The notes under the pieces: generated by a model | The model's database searches: none | What the model saw: only the letters and a program-made list of their open reading frames with translations | Told to the model about the DNA's origin: nothing | Source: Trichinella spiralis | Lineage: Eukaryota > Nematoda > Enoplea > Trichinellida > Trichinellidae | Direction: 5' to 3' | NCBI GenBank assembly: GCA_000181795.3 | Contig: CM012955.1 | Span: 9,985,252-10,049,251 of the forward strand | Length of the DNA stretch: 64,000 nucleotides | Position numbers and translations under genes: made by a program | Part shown: positions 1 through 12,100 of the stretch, piece after piece | Position numbering within the stretch: the stretch's first letter is position 1 | Layout of the letters: each line of letters begins with the position of its first letter

Positions 1-2900
1 AGATAGTCTATAGTACGAACTTTAGATACCATTTATTCCACACCTACTTGGTAGTTTAGATTGAAAGGTTATAAAACACTCTATTTTGATCAATATTAAG
101 CTACAACAATAAAAAAAAATTGCAAAACACGAGAACAAATTGCTCGCCGATTTTGGCAAGAGCAGCCAAGTATACAGCTCATGAAATTTTTACAATTTTC
201 GAGATAAATTTTTTTCTCCAGAAATTAATGCAAGTGATTTATATCGGTAGAGAATGATTCGCTAAATATTGTGAAATTATCCGGACGCCACTTGATTGCG
301 TATTTTGTTGAGATATGTCGAAAAAGGTGAAACCAAAGTATAATTTTAACAGAGTCGAAATAAAAAGGAATGGAAAATAAAAGTTAAATAAATGTACATA
401 TGGAAGGCATCTTTATTTTTACAGCGAAACTATCAGATTTTTCATCCGTAAAAGGAAACTACTTTAATAAGAATTGTTTCTGATTTCATTATGAAACAGG
501 AACTTTCAAAATTAAAAACCTTTTTTCACTGAATTTTTAGGTTGATTGCAATTCAGAGATAAGAATTGTCTAAATTATCACATTGGAACGCTATTTTTGT
601 TCCACATTCCAGTCTTTTAATTCTATAAATTTCAAATGCTAAAACCGGTAAATTTATCGAATTTCTCAAAAATTATCCATTTCAGGTTATTAAAAATTTA
701 CATACCTTTAATTTGCACAGAATTGGTTGCTGTAATCACAAAATTATTTTAGAAAACGCTGCAGTTCATGACAAGCATGGAATAAGTTCGTCCGTACTTA
801 CTAGTTCATACCTCTAAAGATTCGAACAATTACCATGCACGAGCCCTATAATTTGACATCAGTTGTGAATTTATTTATTTTCCTAGCATATGCTATGAAG
901 TTTCACCCTGGGCGACTACATATTATACTAATTATGCAAATGGCCATTGATTGTATCGTTATTACTAAGCAAAAGTAAATTCAAATAGCCACACGAGTGG
1001 TATCAATCATGAGCTTAATCAATGAAAAAGATGGTAACCGTAAATGGATTCCATGAAATGTTTGCTTTTTAGCAAAGTAAACACTTACAACGCTTACGTT
1101 TTGTTTCGCAGCAATTAGTGATTATTTAGCAACAATTATATCAGAAATTCAATTCAATTGATTGTAAAAAACGATAGATTAGTAAAAATCTAATAGATTC
1201 GTTATCAAAAATGTTTCATGTGCAGAAATTAGCAGTCACAGCAGCCGTTGAAAGACAGTTAATGTTGGACAAATTCTTTATGCATTAATATAGGCAGTAG
1301 ACAAATTTAGACCCCATTTATTCGAATACTATTCGGTAGTTTCTAATGGAACTTTGCATAACATTTTCCGTATACATTGTGAATGTCCAGAAATCAATAG
1401 AACTCCAAATTTCGAAAAAATACTTTCGTTGATTTTCACAAAAGCAACCAGTCCCATAGCCCATTAAATTTGTAATTTCCATGAACGAGAAGAAACCCCA
1501 AAATGGCCTTTATTGGCAACATTCGATTGGAAATGATTAGAGAATTGCAGGAAACCTATATCCGGCGTCCGTAGTTGCATAATTCTCGAGAAATCCCAAA
1601 ATAAGTTGCTCGCTTAACTATGCATTGAGATAAGCAATTTGCCACATTTAGATGCCCATTATCCGCAAGTACTGGACAGATTTCGCCCCAACTTTTCATA
1701 TCATTATGATTTATCCATGCGAATTCCTAAAACGTAGAAAAAAAGAGAATTTGAAAAAAAAGCTTTCCCCATTTTTCAAAAAAAAAAACAAGTCTATAGC
1801 CCCTGCAATTTTGCAATTTTCAAGAAAAACCATGTAATCCGAAAATGAATTTATTGGGTATCATTCGATCGGAATAAACGAGAGGAGTACAGTATACGTG
1901 TTCCTGCATTACTCTGTTGCCTATTTCTTGAAATACTGCGAAATAAAGTTGGAAGCTGACCGATGTATTGAGACAGGCAGTATGCCAACTTCAGAGGCCA
2001 TTTATTCCACAACTACTGTGCAATGTCCTTTGGAACTTTGCATAACGCTATTAATAATCAATGCGAATAATTATCAATCAAAAAAAGTCAGCCCATGAAA
2101 TTTCGCAATTTTTGAGAAAACCCCTTTTCTCGAAAATCAGCTCAAATCGACTTTAACCGATTAGAAACGATTTTAGAAGTACGAATAGCTTTTCCGCTCA
2201 ATTTCGAATTTCTTATTTCTCGAGATATTACGCCAAATGTAAGGAATTTTCCTCTATATTAAGATGCTTTTCCTATGTAAGATGATAGGGTGCCATTGCA
2301 TAAAATGTTTGCTATTAAAAATGCATGGCGATGCAATGCAAAGATTTTGATAGGTCCTTTAACAGCTATAATTTGAGAAATTTTATTCACTTTACTGTTA
2401 TAAAACGATAAATTCGAAGAAGCCTTGTAAATTCAAACTTTTTATTAAGTTTTCAAGCTACTGTCTTCACAAATGACGAAGTGATGTAAGAATGATTATT
2501 AATTAAAAATATGAATATGTTAAATAATTGAAAATATTGCAAATTCTGCATGAAGCCTTTACTGAATGAGAAACATGTACCATTTAATAAAAATCACGCA
2601 TCTTCGTTCAGTTTGATGAATGTTTCAGATTCGCAACATTCTTATGTATTAACTTCAGCAGTGTTCCAACTTTAAGGGTATTTTTTGCAAGCGCACTTGT
2701 GTGTTTTCGCTAAAACTCTCTACTGCAGTGCAATTTGTCGATATGTATCTAAAATGTGAAATAAATGTTTTGATCCACCAAAATCAACAAAAGCCATAGC
2801 CCCTGAAATTTAGAATATTTTGGAAAAAACCTTTTTCCAAAAATAATTGAAATTGATCAATGAGGATTATAATACTGCTACAACCTTGTTCTCATGGTTC
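1..2900. repeat. Diverged tandem repeat, period about 341 bp
   Basis: No gene is visible. A recurring block (roughly 'gccatttattccacaactact' followed by a cggtag/tgcaatg-like stretch, then 'ggaactttgcataac') appears near 31, 1317, 1657, 1998 and in weaker form near 2681. Spacings of 340, 341 and 683 (twice 341) imply a monomer near 341 bp. A second landmark, 'agcccatgaaatttngcaa' followed by gagaaaa and a cttttct/cgaaaat stretch, recurs near 180, 1460, 1798, 2092 and 2797. The copies are heavily mutated, with indels. Short ORFs inside are fragments of the repeat. This looks like an old satellite or a tandemly amplified dispersed element. Confidence 0.65.
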
Positions 2901-5382
2901 TTAATAGGGTTATTGTCAAGGTTTTGTCAACAGAATCGACACTAAAATGGTAATTTTATCCTAATAGTTCATCATTCGGTAAAATATAAAACTTATAAAA
3001 ATACATATTGAATAGCACTTTGCTAATTTTTCCATATATAGATTCTATCTTCAAAAATATTTTCGCATTCTAATAGCAATTATTGCAGACTTTGTTCACA
3101 ATCTGCAGAATGTGTTCCCTTTCAAAATTTCATTCTGCACGTTTTATAATTATGTCAACGATTGAAAATGATGTACATCAAGAAATAATAAATTTTAATT
3201 ATATTTTTTTATAATTATACGGTTTCTCGAACATTCTCTTATGTTAGTAAATTGTGAATTCAAGATCTTTTTCACCGCCATATTTGGAACCAATTACAAA
3301 TTACCTAAAAATCATGCAGCTTACTCGAACAGTAGTATAATAAGATAATCACATTGTGACCAACCTGTTTTTTGCTGTTCTGAAATATGATGAATGATAA
3401 AGCCATACTGGAAATGAAATACACAAAATCACAAATCCATTTTATAGATGTTCGTCTGATCTTCCAGTAAAAATTCCATTCTTCAGTCGATGTACATACA
3501 CCTCTGAAATAAAATTATTTAAAATAAATCTCAAAAGAAGATGCAGGGCTGTGTGAACTAAATATTTAATACACTCCTTTGCAATAATTATTGCGTAAAA
3601 CTTCTATTTACAATTTGCATAAGTATAGCGCAATTTGGGCAAAATGCTTACGGAAAAACAGAGCATGTAAGTTAGTATTTAATACTCAATTCGACGTTAT
3701 AAAACATTATTATTCCTCAACAATTATATTGTCGTCGCCAACAAAATATATTAATATTACAATCAGTTTCTTGAACTAGCCCATTTGAAAGAACTGAGAA
3801 ATGTCCAGAAAAAAAAATTGGGTTGGCAAATATTTGAAAAGATTGCAAAAATGTGGGCATAGTATATCAATACTTGATTCTTATCCAAAACGTGCTACGT
3901 TTTATTAACGTTATTGTTAACAACAATGACTCTCATTTATTTGGAATTCTCCAACAATTAAGAAGCTTCTTACCCAAGAAAACATTTTATCCCAATGTCT
4001 AACATTATTCTTAATTTTTAGAGGATAATATATTATTAGAGCTTGCCCCCAACAGATACTGAAGTAATTTTAGTTGTGTAATGTCTCTTATCAGATAGTC
4101 AAGATGGCGTAGAATCAACAAACGTTTCGAACAATGACAATATGCTTTGAATCACTTAATACAACAAATGTACATTGGAATTTGTGCTTGACTGTGTGGT
4201 TGAACGCTTCAAAGATCAATGCATATTGAGTTTCTTTGACTGAAGCACTGCATTTGGTTAACGGCACTGCTAGAAATCAAACAGTGAGTTCAATAAGATA
4301 AAAAGCTTTTGCTTTCTTTTCATGAATCCGCGTTCAATCAGGAAGCCGTTTCTCTACTCAACGATACCAAGAATGTGTGGAAAACATAGCATTAACCATT
4401 TAACGATAATAGTAATAATAATAATATAAATAATAATAAGATAAATGTGTTGATCAAAAATACAAATTTTAAAGTACATGTGCTTCTGCATGCGTTCCAC
4501 AGTACAGAAACTCAAATAATGCAGTTTTCTTGCATAGATTTATAAAACGAATTGAATATTAGATGAAAGAAAAAAGATAAAAGTAAACGGCTTCATATAT
4601 TGTATATTTACATCCGAGATTTTTCCATTACATTTTCCAGTTTCAAAATAATGTTAAGATAATTACTAATGAAATGCCAATTTTCAATATTTTTTTGAAC
4701 GACCTATTTCAACAAAAAAAGTATACCTCTTTTCTGCACCGCTTCAAACTGTATTCATAAATTACTCTTTTGTCGCATTAAAGAATTTCGCAACGAACAA
4801 AATATAATGTGAGCATTAATTTCCGCTGCAGTGAGTGAAATGAGTAATAAAATCAAATATTAATCTGTACAAAATAAATAATTTTACCTTTGTTGTTGGT
4901 TGTACTGATGTTCAATAAAACAGGGTCTAATCGTGCTTATTGTGCGGTTCCTGTTGAACAGAAACTACCGAGCCGTAGGAAATCATTAAGCATGCATCCG
5001 GCAGAATCAGAGAAATGATGCAGTGAAACAGTTCAGAGCATTACATTAATTTTTTTATATTTTCTATATTTGTCAACATTCTGTCCATAATCCTGAATAT
5101 GCACAGTAACAAATTAAGTTTCATCTCTGCAGCAGACTGTAGTAATTTAGACAGTAAGCAGTAAACTTGCTTTTCTATTTTGAAAATTTTAATATAAATA
5201 TTTATAAAGCGATAATAACATGCATTGTTTAATCTACTAATTACTATTTTAGAATAACTACGCAATAACACTATTCGTTGTACCTGTGTGTGTGTGTGTG
5301 TTTGACTTTACAGTAATCTTATCAGTAATTAAATATCGAAACTGTAATATATAGTAATAAATCTGGCAGCTTTTAAGTAAAA
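2901..5382. other. Gene-poor AT-rich spacer upstream of CSN8
   Basis: I see no supported gene. It is AT-rich sequence with short A/T tracts, a loose AAT-rich stretch near 4405-4440 and a (TG)n tract at 5285-5301. That tract lies about 80 bases before the CSN8 start and may fall in its promoter or 5'UTR. The small ORFs here have no recognisable domain. Confidence 0.6.
5285..5301. repeat. (TG)n microsatellite
   Basis: Eight TG units lie just upstream of the CSN8 start codon. It is a simple repeat likely to vary in length. Confidence 0.9.
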
Positions 5383-6200
5383 ATGGGAAAATTCGAATCG
5401 AGAATTCAGCAGCTGGAGTCTGAAGAAACAGAATGTGGACTGTCCAGCTTCCAGTATAAGCTTCTGTTAATACTTTACTTGGCTAAGGGCGACATTACTT
5501 CTGCTCGATTACTCTGGAAGCGGTCACCTAAAGAGCTAAAAGAGACTGATGTCCAATTTATAAGCATATGGAATGTATGCAGAAGTGCAGTTAGAGAAGA
5601 TTTCGAGGCTGTTTTTAATAGCCTATCAGTTGATCATCTCTGTGTACCTCCCATAAAGTTGTTTGAAATTTTTTATTTTTTTGGAATTTTAAGCTAATTG
5701 AATGCATATTTAAATATTTTTTTAACGTGTTTTGCTTAATGGTTAATGGTTTTGCAAAAGCTGAAATACTTGAAACTAAATAATTTTTGAATTTTCTACA
5801 ATAATAACAAGTTGTATTTCTAATCGCATGTAGTAATTAGCTCTTCATAACGTGAAAATACATCTTTATAAAGTTATTCTTTTATTTAACCAGAGAATAT
5901 ATTGAAGAGCTGAGAGAAGCTATACAACTGCGGCAGCAGGAGGCGTTCCGTACTCTATTTACGAAAATTAGCATACAATATTATGCGAAATCATTTGGTA
6001 TTGATGAACAACGTGCGATACAACTAGCTGAATGTAATGGTTGGAAACGAAGTGAAGATCCGAACGTCTTGGTTCGTTGCAAGTTCGGCTCACTCCCCAA
6101 ACGAGATTTGTTCCAAGAGAGCATAATATGGACACTCATGAATCATTTAGAAGCTAAAAGCAAAACTTATCCTACCATATCTGACGAAAATAAAGAATAG
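5383..6200 (+). CDS. csn-8: COP9 signalosome complex subunit 8 (CSN8)
   Basis: Two exons, 5383-5657 and 5894-6200, give about 193 residues; vertebrate CSN8 has about 209. The intron is phase 2 and joins AA|A into a lysine, using a weak GTTGTT donor and an AACCAG acceptor. The first exon reads as a helical CSN8/PSMD8-type N-terminus (FQYKLLLILYLAKGDI, ARLLWKRSPKELK). The second continues with EYIEELREAIQLRQQEAF and the winged-helix-like end GWKRSEDPNVLVRCK. CSN8 is a small PCI-type subunit of the COP9 signalosome, which removes NEDD8 from cullins and so tunes ubiquitin ligases. The start is the only ATG that opens this frame after a run of stops. An AATAAA signal follows 34 bases after the stop. 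Identification is by recognition of the family pattern; the symbol is by analogy. Confidence 0.85.
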
Positions 6201-6233
6201 AAATCAGTATAATTTTGTAAAACACGTTTTTGA

Positions 6234-6239
6234 AATAAA
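6234..6239 (+). terminator. Polyadenylation signal for CSN8
   Basis: An AATAAA hexamer begins 34 bases after the CSN8 stop codon, a normal position for a compact nematode 3'UTR. Confidence 0.6.
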
Positions 6240-7069
6240 GTGTTAACCGATAATTTTGTGTATTGGGAAACTATAATAAATTGCGTTTATTGATTGTGAT
6301 TCCATTCGGCATAATACGTATGTATAACAGCGATTAAATTACTTACTTAGTGTACTACAAAATGTTGAACAATGCAATCTGTATTACTGTAAAGCAATCT
6401 TCTCCAATAATTGTAAATCAAAATCGAAGTATTGAAAAACCAAGCAATGCCATAGAAATAACATTTCTTAAATTATAACATAAACTATGCTTCAAGTAAA
6501 AATGATAATGCATGAAATGTTAAAATTATACTTGCATTACGTTTACTGTAATGTTATTGTAGAATTAATAATGATCAAAAACCAGAATAGCGCGTGAGTT
6601 AAGTTCATGTATATTATATAAACGTAATTCACAGTAATGTATTGTCATGTTTTTCCATGAAGATTTAACGATTTTTCAAAATTTTTCCAGAATAATATTA
6701 CCTATGCTATAGAAGCAGACTTTTCTTGAACTTTCTTGAATATGTAAAATGATACTGTTTTCTATATTGTTTTATTCTTGCACAAATTGATCGCGTAATT
6801 CTGGTCACTTGAAATCAATTGAAATTTTCGTCAATTACGGTAAAGAATGTTTCGAGATGACGAGAAGAAATGAACGTTTCATCGATATCGTTTCTGGTGA
6901 AGCGTGTTATTTTTGAAAGTGCTTTTTTGAATAGATTGGTGCATGTTTGTTGCTTGTTTTTCATGTATGTTATGTTAACAGTTTTGAATATTCGCGATTG
7001 ATATTATTATTTTGTAAAATGAGAATGTTTCTTTTGATTCAATATGTTTTTGTTCATTTTTTAGCACTT
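6240..7069. other. CSN8-ASH2 intergenic region
   Basis: About 830 bases with no convincing exon. It should hold the ASH2 promoter. I looked for upstream exons carrying the PHD finger or winged helix of ASH2 and found none: there are no clustered Cys/His codons. An acceptor-like TTTTTTAG sits five bases before the ASH2 ATG, so a 5'UTR intron or a trans-splice site is possible. Confidence 0.5.
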
Positions 7070-8649
7070 ATGCCTAAAATGCGCAATCCTTCGAGTGAGC
7101 GATCGTCAGGTCGAATGTGTGCAGAAAATGCAGACATCGTCGCTCCTCAAACTCGCAGTAGACCTGGAAAACGAAAAGTTGACGCTACATCTCACTCCAC
7201 CAGAACTAGAAAAGGGTCTGCTTTACAACTTATCTTATGTTACAACTGAGTTTTTATATAAATTTCTTTATTAATTTTTCACACTTACTTCTCATAACCA
7301 GGATGTAAATTTTTTCAAAGCATTTTTCCCATTCGTGATGATTAAACTTGCTTTAGTCATTCTAGTACTAGCAAAGTGTCGACTGCAACTGAACTGCCGT
7401 TTACTAAAGATGGATATCGTTATTACTTGACGGAGCCTGATCCATTTGCCCCGGATAAGTATGTCTGAAGTGTGCTGTTCGTTTTACTAAACCTTTATGA
7501 ATTTTAGAGAACTGTTGTCTGATCCACAAGAGTTCGCAGGCAAGCCAATTCCAAGTCATCTGAACCGAATCATACGGCAAACAGTAGTAAAGTTATCGTC
7601 GAATGACAGAGGTTGTTTTGTCAATCGTTTTCTCTTTTCAAAATTCGCATGTTTCTATTTTAATACAGCTCCTCAGATTAAGTTGTCAGCTGATGGAATG
7701 GTCGCTACTGGTGAACGCGGCTATTCTGTTATTCGAGGTACGCATGGTGTTTCTCGAGGAACTTGGTTTTACGAAGTTCGTGTTGTAAATCAGCCAAAGG
7801 ATTCACACGCACGTATTGGTTGGTCGCAGCCTTTCGGTAGATGAATAAATTTTATTTCTTTGTTTGTAACTTGTTCTTTTTTTTGTTTTGTTTCCAGGGT
7901 TGCTTCAAGCACCTGTTGGCTATGACAAATTTTCTTACTGTGTGCGAAGCCGGCACGGTACTCGCTTTCACGACAGCAGAGGTTATCATTATCAAGAACC
8001 ATATGGTCAAGGAGATACACTGGGTTTGCTTATTCATCTTCCTGAAACCCATCCTTGTGCTCATTATTTGCCATCGACCGGAAAACATCTTGTATGAATG
8101 AATAATGTTCTGCTGGAATTTCTTTGCAACTATTTATGTAAAATTTAAATACATTATTCTTCTTTATTCCTTTTTTTCTATTAGCCATTGGTGCGATTTA
8201 AAAGTAGCCATTATTTTGAAGAGAGAGATGATCTGAAAGGAGCTCAGGCGGCTTTAACACCTTTAGTTGGCAGCAAAGTAATATACAACTGAGTTGATGT
8301 CTTTTTGATCTATAAATTTTTAAATCAGGTTATTTTCAGCTGATTTTTTACAAGAATGGAATTTGTCAAGGTGAAGCATTTACGGATATCTACGAGGGAA
8401 CGTATTATCCAGCGATTTCTTTATACAAAGATTTTACAGTAGAAGCGAATTTTGGTCCGAATTTCGCTTTTCCACCTACAGGAGTCGAGTACAGACCAGT
8501 AAGGGAAACAGTTTGGTTTTAAATTTTTATAAAATATTACAATATATATATATATATATACATATTTTTTTTAACTGTAGATGTGCGAAAGAGCGGAGAT
8601 GTTGATCGTGGAGCAGTGCCTCGCTGATATGCTTTACTTTATCAAATGA
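7070..8649 (+). CDS. ash-2: ASH2-type subunit of SET1/MLL histone H3K4 methyltransferase complex (SPRY domain)
   Basis: Eight exons (7070-7215, 7357-7458, 7508-7611, 7669-7836, 7898-8091, 8185-8277, 8340-8498, 8581-8649) give about 344 residues with all phases consistent; the exon 1 donor (GTCTGC) is weak. Residues 1-60 are basic and probably disordered ([10 protein letters not shown]). A linker ([16 protein letters not shown]) and a SPRY domain follow from about residue 115 ([80 protein letters not shown]). The C-terminal tail ([11 protein letters not shown]) matches the DPY30-binding region. In the family, the SPRY domain binds RbBP5 and stimulates H3K4 methylation in the nucleus. The protein is short: the N-terminal PHD-like finger and winged helix of human ASH2L are not encoded here, which implies either a real short form or unseen upstream exons. 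Confidence 0.9.
8542..8560. repeat. (AT)n microsatellite in last ASH2 intron
   Basis: About nine TA units lie inside the 82-base intron that precedes the last ASH2 exon. Confidence 0.85.
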
Positions 8650-9148
8650 GAAAGAAAACACCTTAATATTTAAAGTTTGCATTATTCCATTATAACACTG
8701 TATGACTGACTATTGGTCGTCTTCTTTACGCTTTTGCTGAAAATGGCGCAAGAAAAACGACTGCAGTCTATCATTATTCGCTTTTTATAGATTAGGCATT
8801 TTTAATGGAGGCGAAAGTGATTTAACATGTGTTTGTTTCGCATAAGTCAATTATTAAAACTTATGAAAAGGTTATAATTTGTGGTTTTATACATTAAATT
8901 GTCGCTTTAAGCATACTGCATTATAATAATGGCAAACTTTACTTTTAACAACGGCGAGTTCGATTAATTGCTGTTGTAAATGATCATGCATTTTCATTTC
9001 GATTTTCCAACTTCGAACAAGAATTCAAAACGTTCACATTCGATGGATAACACTTTTCATACATTTTAAATCTAAATTCAAAAACAAAAATTGTTTACAG
9101 TATATTTATTGAAAATTAGGTTATGTATTGCTTTTAATTTTCAAATTC
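8650..9148. other. Convergent 3' region between ASH2 and GOPC
   Basis: The two genes converge here with about 500 bases between stop codons. There are no coding signals. On the minus strand an AATAAA (9105-9110) lies 39 bases past the GOPC stop and is its likely polyadenylation signal. Confidence 0.6.
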
Positions 9149-12100
9149 TTACGTAGTTCCATCTTCAGAGCAGATGGTCAGCTTGGATTCTTCGTCATCG
9201 CTGTCTCTGTCCGGCGACAAGTACAACAAAACAAGTTCCAAAGTGCCTTTCTTTAATCAAATAATTAAACAGTTATCGACAAATATAAAAAATGAAAGAA
9301 AAAGCTATGTTTTCATAATGTGAAAATAAAAAGTTTAATATATAATACACTTGTTGCTTTTGCTCTAATTTTCAGTGATAAATAGATTTTGGATTTTTTA
9401 TTTTTTGGTAACACAATAAGAAAACAATTACCTGTTCGGATAAAATTTTAACAGCTTCAGCATGTTTAGCTTTGATTAGATCAATTCCGTTGACAGAAAG
9501 AATAGCGTCGCCAACTTTAAGCAGTCCAACTCGATCGGCAACTTGATTTTCATGAATATCGGATATTAAAATTGGAACTCCATGCTCACGGCCTCCCTGT
9601 ATTTGAAACTCGCATTTCATTACTGTTAGTTAACCTTTTTTCAACCCAATGTATTTTACGTTTATCGACATACCGTTATTGACAGTCCCAAGCCTTCATC
9701 TGCGTTACGCTTCAAAAGCACGGTGCGTAATTTTCCAGAACGATTTGATGTTCTATCAGTTTCATTTTTATTCACCTGAAATAATAAATAATAATAATAA
9801 TTTCAATGGTAAATTTGATACTGTTCAACAATGTTCAACTGATTCCAAAACGCACAATCAGAAAATAATAAATAATATTAAAGATTTGAAGAAAACTATT
9901 AGTTTTGAAAATCCAATGAATCTGACTGGTAATTTTTTTGACATACCTTGCTTGCAGCATGACTGAGTGCATTAAAATTTTGACGTCCTTGGCAAGCTCG
10001 AATGACAGTTTTATGACGATGTAAATGAATTTCTGCTTCAATTTGTTCCCAAAGACGATCATGTTCCGAACCGAGAAGTTCATGACTCATCAATTGAATT
10101 TGTTGTATTCTTAAAATAATAATAAATAATAATATTATTATCATTGATTTCATTATAATCCCAGTAAAATACAGTTCAGTACATAAAGTACAATATTATA
10201 TTGTATTTATTATTCGATTTATTGATGTCGTTGTTGCTGCTATTGATGCTTACCTGCCAGCTAATTCTTTGTCTAAATATTTAGCAGCCAATCTGGCACC
10301 ATAAACCTCATTTTGCAATGCTGAAATATATTTGCGCAAATTTTCATTTTCATTTTTCAAACTCATCACAGTCGCTGCCAACCGAGCTGGAGTAGAAATT
10401 TCACGTCTCAGAGAATCGATTTCTTCATCCTGAAACTGTTCTACATCAAGCTCTGTCACTGTTATTTTGTTGTTTAATAAATCCAAAACACTATACACAA
10501 CCGATTATGAATGCAATGGATGAAAAGCTTACATATGTGATTTTTTTAATTTGATTAATAATTTTTTGATGTTATTTTGTAAAAAAAAATGATTTTTAAA
10601 AAGAAAAATGAATTATAAATATGCTCACTAATTTTTTCTTGATTATATCAGTTTCTTGGGTGCCATTTTTGGATAGCTGTTGGCATTGGAGGACGTGGAA
10701 TTGCATTGTCATCCAGCGTAATTCATTTTCCATTGTTCTCTTCGATGCTTCCGCTTCGATCAAATCTTGCTTGACTGTATTCAACTCCACCTAAAATAAA
10801 ATGGAATAAATAAAAGAACAATAAATAATACGGTTTGAATTGCACAACAATGCTCTGATTTTTTTATTAAATAATTTTTTTCATTTCAACCAACACAAAC
10901 ACACACACACACAATTAATGAAATGAACCAAGAATAATTAATCAAGTGCTGATTGACATTCTGAAAATTATTTCAAAAAAATTTTTTTTGGAAAAATATA
11001 TCTAAAAAATATCTAAAAATTGAAAAAAATATAATAATAAATTGATAAATTTTTCAATTTAATCTGCTACTTGTATGAATGAAAGATATCCACAAAATTC
11101 AACTACAAATCCGAGCCCAAGTGATGACAATGCTGCCTGTGTTGCTGAAACTGAATGAACATTTTGTTCATCGTCAAATCAAATTATGCAAATTGGAAGT
11201 CGCCTTATCAACTAGAAAGCAATTAAGCTGGTTGTGGAACGAACGCTGCCAAACACTTGCTTGCCGTGTCGTGAAAAGATCAAATGAAAGCAACTGAAAA
11301 CTGATTAAATCCAATTAATTAACTGACCCTTCTTTTCTCTTACTTGATAAAATATTATTTATCATTATTTGTTTAAATCACAAAAAAGACAATTCTAGAA
11401 AATAGTAGACAAGGTTGTTGATATTTGAATGAAAAATATGAAAGAAAAAATTTCAAAGTTCAAAAAACATATTTTCGATAAACAAATAATCAATTTTCAT
11501 TACAATTCCTTTATGAAATTAAAGTAAACAATTTTCTGTAAACATTCAGAAATCACTTTATTGGCATAAGATTAGAATAACTCTGGTAACGACAATGGCC
11601 GCCAACGAATTGCCATAAATTGCTGAATCACTATTGCCGTCTATTACAAGGCTCCCAATAGATGAGACTAATGTGATCTGCAATTTCTATGCCTTCTGAG
11701 ATAAATCGGCACTGCGTTAAATACTGACGAAAAATAAGCCATGAAGCAGTTAATATTGCCCGACTAATCAATGTCTGGTGCAATTGATGAACCTCCAATG
11801 ATTTCGACATATGCTAAAAACCGTCTGAGGCTTAAACTCATATTCGAACAATTATCTCTGAAAGGAAAAGAAAAATAGAAACCATTCAACATGGGATCAT
11901 TTCTACTTTCATTCAAACAATTAATAATAAAATTCTGGACGATCTGAAAAACTAAACGATAGTTGAAAATTCTAATGTGCAACTGCTCTTTCGTGTAAAT
12001 TTTAATTTTAAAACTTATTCAAATTAGCTCAATAATTTATTAATATGCATAAATATAATATCAACTATTTCAAACGGATAATATGAATTGCAGACAAATG

